Source of the DNA: Beijerinckiaceae bacterium
GTDB taxonomy: Bacteria; Pseudomonadota; Alphaproteobacteria; Rhizobiales; Beijerinckiaceae
DNA: 10,620 nt
Assembly: GCA_947456315.1 (NCBI GenBank)
Contig: CANGRU010000029.1
Location: forward strand, 1 to 10,620
Direction: 5' to 3'
The notes beneath the pieces were generated by a model, which did not search any database, was not told the DNA's origin, and worked only from the letters and a program-made list of their open reading frames with translations. Position numbers and translations under genes: made by a program. Shown here one piece after another: positions 1 through 7,068 of the stretch. Numbering within the stretch: the first letter of the stretch is position 1; the number at the start of each line of letters is the position of its first letter.

Positions 1-397
1 AGTCACGGAATTTGAAAGATGGTGTCTCAAACCTATTCTCGCCATCACTGATGGACTGAAAGCCCGCGTGCCACATGCCCGCGTGATTGCCTTCCCTAGA
101 GGCGTGGGGTCCCATTTGGAGGCTTTTACAAGCCATTCCGGAATTAATGCTCTTGGCCTTGATACTTCGGCAGACCCGACTTGGGTTGCTCAAAAAATCC
201 AACCAAAAAAGACTGTTCAGGGAAATCTTGATCCTTTGGCTTTGATTGCCGGCGGACGGGCCTTGGATGAGAGTGTTGATAGAATCAAAGCGGCTTTTTC
301 CGGTCGCCCCTATATTTTCAACCTGGGCCACGGGATTACTCCGGAAACGCCGATTGCCCATGTGGAGCAAATGGTCGCCAGGGTTAGAGCTAAGTAA
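1..397 (+). CDS. hemE: Uroporphyrinogen decarboxylase, C-terminal part (5' end outside window)
   Basis: HemE decarboxylates the four acetate side chains of uroporphyrinogen III to give coproporphyrinogen III in cytosolic haem synthesis. The reading frame is open from base 2, so the gene starts left of the window; about 131 C-terminal residues are visible. Family signatures seen are the QGNLDPLALIAGG stretch, the FNLGHGI motif followed by TPETPIAHV, and a final VRAK-type tail, all typical of the HemE C-terminus. The first ATG in frame (base 68) is internal and is not the true start. The stop TAA shares its last A with the ATG of the next gene, hemJ, which acts later in the same pathway, so the two are probably co-transcribed and translationally coupled. 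No frameshift or damage is visible. In Caulobacter hemE lies beside the replication origin, which may also hold here. Confidence 0.95.
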   Translation, partial: VTEFERWCLKPILAITDGLKARVPHARVIAFPRGVGSHLEAFTSHSGINALGLDTSADPTWVAQKIQPKKTVQGNLDPLALIAGGRALDESVDRIKAAFSGRPYIFNLGHGITPETPIAHVEQMVARVRAK

Positions 398-825
398 TGA
401 CCTATCTCTGGATAAAGACGTTGCACATTTTGGCTGTCATCTCCTGGATGGCGGGATTGCTCTACCTTCCGCGGTTATTTGTCTATCATTGCGGCGTGGC
501 GGTGGGGTCAGAGACCGCTCGTCTGTTCGAATTGATGGAATATCGCCTTTACCGGTTCATTATGACGCCGGCACTTGTCGTTGCCTGGCTGACGGGCCTC
601 TATATGGCCTTTGCTTCTGCCTTTTGGCTTGAAGCTTGGTTTATCAGTAAATTTGTTCTGATAATTGCTATGTCCGGAGTCCACGGCTTTTTAGGACGTC
701 TGCGGAAAGATTTTGTAGCTGGCACCAATTCCCGCGGCGATCGTTATTTCCGTGTCCTCAACGAGGTGCCGACGCTGTTGATGATCTTCATCGTAGCTTT
801 GGTGGTCATGAAACCTTTTGGTTGA
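397..825 (+). CDS. hemJ: Protoporphyrinogen IX oxidase, HemJ type (CopD/UPF0093-like membrane protein)
   Basis: HemJ is the membrane protoporphyrinogen IX oxidase that replaces HemG/HemY in most alphaproteobacteria and makes protoporphyrin IX, the penultimate step of haem synthesis. The 142-residue length fits the family. About four hydrophobic segments can be seen (roughly residues 7-29, 53-74, 81-98 and 124-139). Conserved-looking features are His10 in KTLHILAVISWMAG, a likely haem ligand by comparison with characterised HemJ proteins, Lys85 in a WFISKF segment, and the FRVLNEVPT motif at 118-126. The start ATG overlaps the hemE TAA by one base, with a purine stretch in the end of hemE as the likely ribosome site. 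Pairing with hemE supports the haem role over other CopD-like functions. The product assignment rests on family and context; the exact redox partner is not evident from sequence. Confidence 0.9.
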   Translation: MTYLWIKTLHILAVISWMAGLLYLPRLFVYHCGVAVGSETARLFELMEYRLYRFIMTPALVVAWLTGLYMAFASAFWLEAWFISKFVLIIAMSGVHGFLGRLRKDFVAGTNSRGDRYFRVLNEVPTLLMIFIVALVVMKPFG

Positions 826-834
826 AAGACCACC
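801..834 (+). other. Imperfect stem-loop spanning the hemJ stop codon
   Basis: Arms GGTGGTC (801-807) and GACCACC (828-834) are perfectly complementary. Inside them AACC (812-815) pairs with GGTT (820-823) around a TTTT loop, leaving a 4x4 internal loop. No T-tract follows, so this is not a standard intrinsic terminator. It may protect the 3' end of the hemE-hemJ transcript or assist termination, or be chance. Function is inferred only. Confidence 0.3.
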
Positions 835-1003
835 ACATCCTTCACCTGCTTGATCGGATGTTTGAATTAAGCTAGGTCTTACTTCCCTCCTAAATGGCGC
901 TTCGTAATTGGCCTTGGGCTTTCTTTCCCGCCTGCGCAGCTGCCCTCCCATATATTCTTTTCATTCCGCCAACTGGTGCGGGATTTTGTAAGGACTAGCC
1001 CCG
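826..1003 (+). promoter_or_regulatory. rho leader region, C-rich
   Basis: This 178-base gap separates hemJ from rho and is the only sizeable non-coding stretch in the window. Bases 921-970 hold 21 C and only 6 G, the C-over-G bias typical of Rho-loading (rut) RNA. In E. coli rho is autoregulated by termination in its own leader, so the same may apply here (inference). A TATATT at 951-956 resembles a -10 box but has no good -35 partner. A 34-codon reading frame (894-998) ends five bases before the rho start; it lacks a Shine-Dalgarno sequence. The rho ribosome site AAGGA at 990-994 sits nine bases before the ATG. No intrinsic terminator was seen. Confidence 0.4.
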
Positions 1004-2272
1004 ATGCGGGAAATCAAGCTCCAGGATCTCAAGCGTAAATCAGCAACCGAATTGCTGGCCTTTGCGGAGGAGCATGAAGTCGAAAACGCTTCGATCATGC
1101 GCAAGCAAGAATTGATGTTTGCGATTCTCAAGCAGCTCGCTAGTCGCGACATTGAGATCATCGGAGAAGGTGTTGTTGAAGTCCTGCTGGACGGGTTTGG
1201 TTTTCTGCGTTCGCCGGATGCGAATTACCTCGCAGGTCCCGACGACATTTACGTGTCGCCCTCTCAAATCCGTCGCTTTGGATTGCGTACCGGTGACACG
1301 GTTGAAGGTCTGATCCGCAGCCCTAAAGACGGTGAGCGTTATTTCGCGCTTCTCAAGGTCAACACGATTAATTTCGAAGATCCGGAGAAGGTCCGACATA
1401 AGGTTCATTTCGACAACCTCACCCCGCTTTACCCCGACCAACGTTTGAAGCTCGAGATTGATGATCCGACGCGCAAAGACTTGTCATCGCGGATTATCGA
1501 TATCGTTTCGCCGATCGGTAAAGGCCAGCGTGCCTTGATTGTAGCTCCGCCGCGCACCGGTAAAACGGTTCTGCTGCAAAATATTGCACAGTCGGTCACA
1601 GCCAATCATCCGGAATGTTATCTAATCGTTCTGTTGATCGACGAACGGCCAGAAGAAGTGACTGATATGCAGCGCTCTGTGAAGGGTGAAGTCGTATCAT
1701 CGACCTTTGATGAACCTGCCGTGCGCCACGTCCAGGTTGCCGAAATGGTGATTGAGAAGGCCAAGCGTTTGGTTGAACATGGTCGGGACGTTGTGATTTT
1801 GCTCGACTCGATCACCCGTCTGGGTCGCGCTTACAACACGGTCGTGCCCTCATCCGGTAAGGTTCTGACAGGTGGCGTTGACGCCAATGCCCTACAGCGT
1901 CCCAAGCGCTTCTTTGGTGCTGCCCGCAATATCGAAGAGGGTGGGTCGCTGACGATTATCGCGACCGCTTTGATCGATACCGGTTCGCGTATGGATGAAG
2001 TGATCTTTGAAGAATTCAAAGGCACCGGCAATTCGGAAATCATTCTGGATCGTAAAGTCGCCGACAAGCGTACCTTCCCAGCACTCGACATCACACGCTC
2101 TGGTACGCGTAAGGAAGACCTGCTTGTGCCAGCCGACATTCTCAAGAAGATGTATGTCTTGCGCCGTATCCTCAATCCGATGGGCACGGTCGATGCGATC
2201 GAATTCCTGCTTGGCAAGTTGCGTGAGACCCCCAAGGGCAATGCGAGCTTCTTCGAGTCGATGAACACCTGA
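1004..2272 (+). CDS. rho: Transcription termination factor Rho
   Basis: Rho is a homohexameric RNA-dependent ATPase/helicase that loads on C-rich nascent RNA and releases stalled RNA polymerase. The 422 residues match the usual length of about 420. Domains in order: Rho_N helical domain (about 1-47), cold-shock-like RNA-binding domain (about 50-125, with the DGFGFLRSP segment), then the RecA-like ATPase. Walker A is APPRTGKT at 181-188 and Walker B is VVILLDS at 263-269. The Q-loop region with [18 protein letters not shown] follows at 283-300. The ERPEEVTDM stretch (214-222), part of the conserved core near the bicyclomycin pocket, is intact. Start ATG at 1004 is supported by AAGGA at 990-994. 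No inserted domain is seen, unlike Rho of some Bacteroidota and Actinobacteria. It is followed by a strong stem-loop before mnmE, so it may be a separate transcription unit. Confidence 0.98.
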   Translation: MREIKLQDLKRKSATELLAFAEEHEVENASIMRKQELMFAILKQLASRDIEIIGEGVVEVLLDGFGFLRSPDANYLAGPDDIYVSPSQIRRFGLRTGDTVEGLIRSPKDGERYFALLKVNTINFEDPEKVRHKVHFDNLTPLYPDQRLKLEIDDPTRKDLSSRIIDIVSPIGKGQRALIVAPPRTGKTVLLQNIAQSVTANHPECYLIVLLIDERPEEVTDMQRSVKGEVVSSTFDEPAVRHVQVAEMVIEKAKRLVEHGRDVVILLDSITRLGRAYNTVVPSSGKVLTGGVDANALQRPKRFFGAARNIEEGGSLTIIATALIDTGSRMDEVIFEEFKGTGNSEIILDRKVADKRTFPALDITRSGTRKEDLLVPADILKKMYVLRRILNPMGTVDAIEFLLGKLRETPKGNASFFESMNT

Positions 2273-2284
2273 TGTGATTTTCAA

Positions 2285-2314
2285 GGATAGCGGGGTTATT
2301 TTTTCCCGCTATCC
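2285..2314 (+). terminator. Strong stem-loop after rho, atypical terminator
   Basis: Perfect 10-bp inverted repeat: GGATAGCGGG (2285-2294) and CCCGCTATCC (2305-2314), with the 10-base loop GTTATTTTTT. It starts 12 bases past the rho stop and ends 30 bases before mnmE. The T-run lies in the loop rather than after the stem, and no T-tract follows on either strand, so classic intrinsic termination is doubtful. It may stabilise the rho mRNA 3' end or mark a processing site between rho and mnmE. Confidence 0.45.
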
Positions 2315-2344
2315 ACTCAGGCTAAGCCTTCTTATGAGGGGCTC

Positions 2345-3652
2345 ATGACAGACACGATTTTTGCGCTCGCCACTGGTTCCCTTGGGTGCGGCGTTGCGGT
2401 TGTTCGCGTGTCTGGACCTAAAGCCTCCCTGATTGCCGACCGTTACTGTGGTGGTCACGTAACACCACGTCAGGCCCTCTATCGTTCTGTTTCCGATCCA
2501 CGCGACGGAACAATCATCGATCAAGGTTTGGTCCTTTATTTTCCTGGGCCAAACAGCTTTACCGGTGAGAACTGCCTTGAGTTTCAATTACATGGGAGCC
2601 GCGCTGTCGTTGCCCGCCTGTTTCAGGCGCTGAGTGCTGAAGACGGCTGCCGCATGGCAGAGCCCGGAGAATTCATTCGCCGCGCTTTTGAAAACGGGAA
2701 ATTACCTCTTACCTCAGTCGAGGGCATCGGGGATCTTATTGACGCAAGGACAGAGTCCCAGCGCCGGCAAGCCCTGTCACAAGCCGGAGGGCACCTGGCT
2801 GATCGAGCTAATGATTGGCGTGAAACCCTTTTGGACGCCTTTTCTCTCCTCGAAGCAGAAATAGATTTTGCTGATGAAGGAGAGGCCCCCTCGGATGTTC
2901 TGCCTCAGGTCCGGCTTATCTTGGCCGATTTATTGACTGACCTGCAGAGTGCACTTGCCGATGCTGATCGCGGAGAACGTATCCGTTCTGGTTTCCGTGT
3001 TGCTTTGGCTGGTCCCCCCAATGCCGGTAAATCCTCACTGATGAATGCTTTGGTCAGGCGTGATGTGGCCATCGTTTCAGAATATGCCGGCACAACACGC
3101 GATGTCATTGAAGTTGAATTTGATCTTGGCGGTTTCAGTGTCCTCGTTTCCGATACGGCTGGTTTGCGGGAGACAGACGACCCTATTGAAATGATCGGCA
3201 TCGAGCGTACAGAACGGGAAATCAAGAAAGCTGACCTCGTTCTTTGGCTCAATGATGTGAGATCAGCGGGCAGCGATAGAGATCTGGGACAATCGGATTC
3301 TCTGCGTGTGGCCACCAAAATGGATCTGGCTGAAGCTCTTCCTGATTGGGCTGATGTAGGTCTTTCAGTCGTGAGCGGAGAGGGGATCAACCAATTGCTC
3401 GCCCTTCTTGAGGATAGGGCTTCACGCGCACTTTCTGGTGAACCGCCCCTTGTCACAAATCTGCGTCAGCGTGCCTGCGTGACTTCAGCAGCTCGACATT
3501 TACAATCGGCCATGTCACATGATGGACACGGCATCGAGTTGATCGCTGATGATCTACGCCGCGTTTCAGCAGAGCTGGAAGCTCTTATGGGCAGAATTGG
3601 GACCGAGGACATTCTCGGTGCGATCTTCTCCCGTTTCTGTATGGGCAAGTAA
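2345..3652 (+). CDS. mnmE: tRNA uridine-5-carboxymethylaminomethyl(34) synthesis GTPase MnmE (TrmE)
   Basis: MnmE is a dimeric GTPase that binds 5-formyl-tetrahydrofolate and, together with MnmG, adds the (carboxymethyl)aminomethyl group at C5 of wobble U34 in certain tRNAs. The 435 residues fit the family. Order seen: TrmE N-domain (about 1-120, starting with DTIFALAT and later RVSGPKA), helical domain, then an inserted G domain. G-domain motifs are G1 GPPNAGKSS at 223-231, G2 TTRDVIE from 250, G3 DTAG at 270-273 and G4 TKMD at 324-327 (family usually NKxD, here Thr for Asn). The C-terminal helical part ends in the diagnostic FCMGK with Cys432. The start is supported by GAGGGG at 2336-2341. 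Its partner mnmG follows directly. The conservative G4 change is the only oddity. Confidence 0.97.
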   Translation: MTDTIFALATGSLGCGVAVVRVSGPKASLIADRYCGGHVTPRQALYRSVSDPRDGTIIDQGLVLYFPGPNSFTGENCLEFQLHGSRAVVARLFQALSAEDGCRMAEPGEFIRRAFENGKLPLTSVEGIGDLIDARTESQRRQALSQAGGHLADRANDWRETLLDAFSLLEAEIDFADEGEAPSDVLPQVRLILADLLTDLQSALADADRGERIRSGFRVALAGPPNAGKSSLMNALVRRDVAIVSEYAGTTRDVIEVEFDLGGFSVLVSDTAGLRETDDPIEMIGIERTEREIKKADLVLWLNDVRSAGSDRDLGQSDSLRVATKMDLAEALPDWADVGLSVVSGEGINQLLALLEDRASRALSGEPPLVTNLRQRACVTSAARHLQSAMSHDGHGIELIADDLRRVSAELEALMGRIGTEDILGAIFSRFCMGK

Positions 3653-3677
3653 GACAGGCGCGTGAATCCAGAGACGA

Positions 3678-3695
3678 CTGTTTCACGTGAAACAG
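3678..3695. promoter_or_regulatory. parS centromere site 1 (perfect consensus)
   Basis: The 16-mer TGTTTCACGTGAAACA at 3679-3694 is identical to the parS consensus bound by chromosomal ParB in Bacillus and Caulobacter. Flanking C and G extend it to an 18-bp perfect palindrome. It lies between the mnmE stop and the preferred mnmG ATG at 3731, about 2.5 kb from parA. ParB, encoded in this window, should nucleate here as a CTP-dependent sliding clamp and mark the origin region for segregation. In the frame of mnmG it reads Val-Ser-Arg-Glu-Thr. Confidence 0.95.
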
Positions 3696-3730
3696 CCTCC
3701 GATTCGGGTGCGTTTCGACAGAGTGTCAGA

Positions 3731-5602
3731 ATGAACCTAGCTTTTGATGTGATTGTTATTGGTGGCGGGCACGCCGGTTGCGAGGCTGCGGCTGCAGCTG
3801 CGCGTACTGGCGCCCGTACGGCATTGGTGACCCAAAGCGCCAATACGATTGGCGTCATGTCCTGTAATCCCGCTATCGGCGGTCTCGGCAAGGGACATCT
3901 GGTCAGAGAGATCGACGCTCTTGATGGATTGATGGGCCGGATGGCTGATGAGGCCGGAATTCAATTCCGTATGCTCAATCGTTCAAAAGGTGCCGCTGTT
4001 CGCGGTCCGCGAACCCAGGCAGATCGCAAACTCTATCGTCTGGCCATGCAGGCCGAGTTACGGGATTACCCCAATTTGACCATTGTGGAAGCTGAGGCTC
4101 TCGAGCTTCTGGCCGATCAAGGTCAGGTTACGGGCTTGGTGACATCTGTGGGTCGATTCGTCTCCGGATCAATTGTCATTACAACGGGCACCTTTCTTCG
4201 CGGCATGATCCATATCGGCGATGAACGCATTGCGGCCGGTCGTTTTGGTGACAAACCCTCCAATAGCTTGAGCGATTCTCTCCTGAAGCACGGGTTTGAT
4301 CTCGGGCGTCTGAAAACAGGAACGCCAGCAAGGCTCGACGGACGGACCATCAATTGGTCTATTTTGGATGAGCAACAAGCCGATTCGGAGCCGGAACCGT
4401 TTTCTTATCTTTCCGCAGGGATCAAACAACGTCAGGTTTCGTGCTTTATCACCCGCACAACTCTCGCCGGTCACCGGATCATCCAGGACAATTTACACCG
4501 TGCGGCCATCCATTCCGGGGCCATTACGGGGCGGGGGCCTCGATATTGTCCCTCTATCGAAGATAAAATTGCCCGCTTTGCCGATCGTGATAGCCATCAG
4601 GTTTTTCTGGAACCCGAGGGGCTTGATGACCCGACAATCTATCCGAACGGGATTTCGTCATCACTTCCGACAGATGTGCAGGCGGCTTTTATCCGCACCA
4701 TGCCCGGTCTCGAGAATGTCGAGATCTTTCGGACGGGCTATGCCATTGAATATGACTTCCTGGATCCCCGCGGCTTAAAGACATCGCTTGAAACCAAACA
4801 TGTCGCAGGCCTATTTCTCGCCGGCCAGATCAACGGGAGCACCGGCTACGAAGAGGCTGGGGCGCAGGGGCTTGTGGCCGGTTTAAATGCGGCGCGCCGT
4901 GCTTGCGGCAAGGATGCGGTGACCTTCGGGCGCGACAATTCATATATCGGCGTGATGATCGATGATCTTGTTACCCGCGGGGTCAGCGAACCCTATCGTA
5001 TGTTTACGTCCCGTGCGGAATATCGTCTGTCGCTACGCGCGGATAATGCCGACCAGCGTCTCACCCCTTTGGGTATCCAAGCAGGGTGTGTCGGCTTTGT
5101 CCGCCAGAGCCAGTTTGAGCGGAAGATCGAGCGGATCAATTCCGCAGTGACACGCCTCCAGAATATAATGATGACACCTAAGGAAGCGGGAGAATTAGGC
5201 TTCTCGGTCAATCAGGACGGTGTAAGGCGCAGCGCTTATGAGCTGTTGGCCTATCCAGATATAGATTTTCTTCGCATGGCTGATGCCCGCCCAGAGCTTA
5301 AAGATATCGACCGCAAGACGGCCGAACAGATCGAAATCGAAGCCAAATATGCCGTTTATCTTGAGCGGCAGGCAGCAGATATTTCTGCGGCCCGCAGAGA
5401 CGAGGCGCTCGCCATCCCATCAGATTTCGATTTCCTGACGGTCGCCGGGCTTTCAAATGAAATCAAAGCGCGCCTCTCGGCCATTCAGCCTGAAACATTG
5501 GGGCAGGCTTCTAGAGTGGAGGGTGTTACGCCTGCTGCTGTTACGCTTCTGGCTGTTATGCTGAGACGACATCAAAAATCACTCCGGATGGCCAAAGCAT
5601 GA
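3731..5602 (+). CDS. mnmG: tRNA uridine-5-carboxymethylaminomethyl(34) synthesis FAD enzyme MnmG (GidA)
   Basis: MnmG is the FAD- and NADH-using partner of MnmE in wobble U34 modification of tRNA. From ATG 3731 it has 623 residues, close to E. coli MnmG (629). The Rossmann FAD motif [12 protein letters not shown] is at residues 9-20. Catalytic-region cysteines are Cys45 in MSCNPAIGG and Cys273 in [11 protein letters not shown]. The [19 protein letters not shown] stretch, the [16 protein letters not shown] motif (365-380) and the [14 protein letters not shown] motif are all family hallmarks. The C-terminal [10 protein letters not shown] and [12 protein letters not shown] segments that contact MnmE are present. 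An in-frame GTG at 3662 would add 23 residues including the parS-encoded VSRET; neither start has a strong ribosome site, and I prefer 3731 because the FAD motif then begins at the usual distance. Its stop overlaps rsmG by four bases (ATGA). Confidence 0.96.
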   Translation: MNLAFDVIVIGGGHAGCEAAAAAARTGARTALVTQSANTIGVMSCNPAIGGLGKGHLVREIDALDGLMGRMADEAGIQFRMLNRSKGAAVRGPRTQADRKLYRLAMQAELRDYPNLTIVEAEALELLADQGQVTGLVTSVGRFVSGSIVITTGTFLRGMIHIGDERIAAGRFGDKPSNSLSDSLLKHGFDLGRLKTGTPARLDGRTINWSILDEQQADSEPEPFSYLSAGIKQRQVSCFITRTTLAGHRIIQDNLHRAAIHSGAITGRGPRYCPSIEDKIARFADRDSHQVFLEPEGLDDPTIYPNGISSSLPTDVQAAFIRTMPGLENVEIFRTGYAIEYDFLDPRGLKTSLETKHVAGLFLAGQINGSTGYEEAGAQGLVAGLNAARRACGKDAVTFGRDNSYIGVMIDDLVTRGVSEPYRMFTSRAEYRLSLRADNADQRLTPLGIQAGCVGFVRQSQFERKIERINSAVTRLQNIMMTPKEAGELGFSVNQDGVRRSAYELLAYPDIDFLRMADARPELKDIDRKTAEQIEIEAKYAVYLERQAADISAARRDEALAIPSDFDFLTVAGLSNEIKARLSAIQPETLGQASRVEGVTPAAVTLLAVMLRRHQKSLRMAKA

Positions 5603-6243
5603 GTTCTGCTGAGCGTGAGAGGCTGGTTCAGTTATTGGATCTGAAACCCGCAGATCTGGATCGCATGAAGGCCTATGAAGCCTTGGTCCGGAAGTGGTCG
5701 AACGTCAAAAATTTGGTCTCCGCCTCGGCGCTGTCGGATCTTTGGGTTCGGCATTTGCTGGATTCAGCTCAGGTTCAACGCGCATTTCCAAAAGTTAAAC
5801 AATGGGCCGACCTTGGTTCTGGCGGCGGATTTCCTGGGCTCGTCACGGCAATTTTGCTGGCCGATGTCCCTGATGCGCATGTCCATTTGGTTGAATCTGA
5901 CGGTCGCAAATGCGCCTTTCTGCGGGCTGTTTCACGTGAAACAGGTCTGCGCACCACGGTGCATCATGCGCGCATCGAAAGCGTGGTCTCGGATTTGGAC
6001 CATATTGAAGCGGTTAGCGCGCGGGCTTTAGCCGAGATGGACCAGCTTGTGGATTGGGCCGCACCTTTGATCGAAAAAGGCGCGATTGGGGTCTTTCCAA
6101 AGGGTAAAGGTCATCGGGAAGAATTGACCAAACTATCAATGGATAGTAGGTTTAACCTAGAGATACGCCCCAGTATTAGTCAATCTGACGGGGTGATCGT
6201 CTTGGTCAGTAGACGTGACCCTTTGGGTGGAGACGTGTCGTGA
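5599..6243 (+). CDS. rsmG: 16S rRNA (guanine527-N7)-methyltransferase RsmG (GidB)
   Basis: RsmG uses S-adenosylmethionine to methylate N7 of G527 in the 530 loop of 16S rRNA; loss gives low-level streptomycin resistance in several bacteria. The 214 residues fit. The N-terminal helical part carries [10 protein letters not shown] and the [11 protein letters not shown] segment. The SAM-binding motif [10 protein letters not shown] is at 71-80 and the acidic strand [11 protein letters not shown] at 98-108. SARALA at 140-145 and PKGK at 167-170 are also family-typical. Residues 111-115 (VSRET) are encoded by a perfect parS site, in a place where E. coli RsmG has unrelated residues, so the sequence there is likely constrained by ParB rather than by catalysis. 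The start overlaps mnmG (ATGA) and the stop overlaps parA (GTGA), indicating coupled translation. A low-GC patch with less common codons near 6130-6190 may carry a promoter for parAB. Confidence 0.96.
   Translation: MSSAERERLVQLLDLKPADLDRMKAYEALVRKWSNVKNLVSASALSDLWVRHLLDSAQVQRAFPKVKQWADLGSGGGFPGLVTAILLADVPDAHVHLVESDGRKCAFLRAVSRETGLRTTVHHARIESVVSDLDHIEAVSARALAEMDQLVDWAAPLIEKGAIGVFPKGKGHREELTKLSMDSRFNLEIRPSISQSDGVIVLVSRRDPLGGDVS
5927..5944. promoter_or_regulatory. parS centromere site 2 (perfect consensus, inside rsmG)
   Basis: A second exact TGTTTCACGTGAAACA lies at 5928-5943, again extended by C and G to an 18-bp palindrome. It is fully inside the rsmG coding region, encodes Val111-Thr115, and is about 300 bp before parA. 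Its centre is 2249 bp from site 1. Multiple origin-proximal parS sites close to parAB are usual in alphaproteobacteria; both sites should load ParB. Confidence 0.95.
6124..6159 (+). promoter_or_regulatory. Possible parAB promoter with overlapping dyads, inside rsmG
   Basis: TTGACC (6124-6129) matches the -35 consensus in five of six positions and is followed after 17 bases by TAGGTT (6147-6152), a poor -10. The spacer holds the dyad ACTATC-AATG-GATAGT (6132-6147). A second dyad, TAGGTT-T-AACCTA (6147-6159), covers the -10-like element. The patch lies 80-115 bases before parA. Promoter and operator roles are inferred and would be consistent with autoregulated parAB, but chance is possible. Confidence 0.22.
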
Positions 6244-7049
6244 GTACTCCGGAAATGCGGGTTTTGGTTCTCGCTAATCAGAAGGGCGGCGTCGGTAAGA
6301 CGACCACGACGATTAACCTCGGCACAGCTTTGGCTGCGATCGGTGAAAAAGTCCTCATCATTGATCTTGATCCGCAGGGCAATGCGTCGACCGGGCTTGG
6401 TATCGACCGCAAAAGCCGCGATCGCTCCACTTATGATGTGATGACGGGTGAGCGTCGATTTACAGACGTCATTCAAGCCACGGCAGTGCCCCGCCTCTGG
6501 GTTGCGCCATCGACCCTTGACCTTTTGGGTGTAGAACTTGAAATTGCTGGCGATAAGGATCGCGCCTTCAAGATGCGCGCTGCGATCCAGGATTTGGCCG
6601 CAACAGTTTCGGGTGATGAGCGCTTCACCTATGTTCTTTTTGACTGCCCACCATCTCTAAATCTCTTAACAATCAATGCCTTAGCTGCCGCCGACGCTGT
6701 TTTGGTGCCTCTCCAATGCGAGTTTTTTGCGCTGGAGGGTCTCTCGCAGCTGCTCTCGACGGTTGATCAAGTCAAAAAAACCCTCAACCCTAAACTTTCA
6801 ATCCATGGCATTGTTTTGACCATGTTTGATCCACGTAACAATCTGGCAACACAGGTTGTTGCCGACGTGCGTCAGTTTATGGGTGAGAAGGTTTATGACA
6901 CCGTGATCCCGCGCAATGTTCGCGTGTCTGAGGCACCCTCACATGGCAAGCCGGTCTTGCTTTACGATCTCAAATGCACGGGCAGCCAAGCCTATTTGAA
7001 GCTGGCATCCGAAGTGATCCAGCGCGAACGCCGCTTGCGCGCCGCCTGA
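6240..7049 (+). CDS. parA: Chromosome-partitioning ATPase ParA
   Basis: ParA binds DNA non-specifically as an ATP dimer; ParB-parS complexes stimulate its ATPase and follow the retreating ParA gradient, moving the replicated origin. The 269-residue protein has no N-terminal helix-turn-helix, as expected of chromosomal (Soj-like) ParA. The deviant Walker A is KGGVGKTTTT at 15-24, with signature Lys15 and catalytic Lys20. Motif A' DLDPQGNAS is at 42-50, and Walker B is FDCPPSLNLLTINAL starting at 134. The conserved FDPRNNLATQV segment and the PRNVRVSEAPSHGKP motif (224-238) are present. The start is GTG at 6240: GGAG at 6229-6232 sits seven bases upstream, and the GTGA overlap with the rsmG stop implies coupling. 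An internal ATG at 6255 would leave the P-loop nearer the N-terminus and is less likely. parB follows after 19 bases. Confidence 0.97.
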   Translation: MSTPEMRVLVLANQKGGVGKTTTTINLGTALAAIGEKVLIIDLDPQGNASTGLGIDRKSRDRSTYDVMTGERRFTDVIQATAVPRLWVAPSTLDLLGVELEIAGDKDRAFKMRAAIQDLAATVSGDERFTYVLFDCPPSLNLLTINALAAADAVLVPLQCEFFALEGLSQLLSTVDQVKKTLNPKLSIHGIVLTMFDPRNNLATQVVADVRQFMGEKVYDTVIPRNVRVSEAPSHGKPVLLYDLKCTGSQAYLKLASEVIQRERRLRAA

Positions 7050-7068
7050 TATTTAGAAAGGGCCTTCA

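Noticed and set aside
858..875. Five-codon ORF (MFELS) in the rho leader
   Set aside because: Too short to distinguish from chance and without a ribosome site.
864..880. CtrA-like TTAA-N-TTA arrangement in the rho leader
   Set aside because: Spacing and second half-site do not fit TTAA-N7-TTAA.
951..956. TATATT as a rho promoter -10 box
   Set aside because: No recognisable -35 element at 16-18 bases upstream; kept only as a note in the leader entry.
966..1003. Mutually exclusive mini-hairpins (CCGC/GCGG versus CGGG/CCCG) that could expose or hide the rho ribosome site
   Set aside because: Stems are only 4 bp with 8- and 17-base loops; such pairings are expected by chance.
2309..2317. DnaA-box-like CTATCCACT
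   Set aside because: Two mismatches to TTATCCACA, single, and explained by the right arm of the post-rho stem.
2905..3456. 183-codon open frame on the minus strand inside mnmE
   Set aside because: Lies wholly antisense to a gene with complete MnmE motifs, has low-complexity Ser/Arg-rich composition typical of a shadow frame, and resembles no family I know.
3466..3891. 141-codon minus-strand frame across mnmE-mnmG that also reads VSRET at the parS site
   Set aside because: The peptide match is only because parS is palindromic; the frame is antisense to two solid genes.
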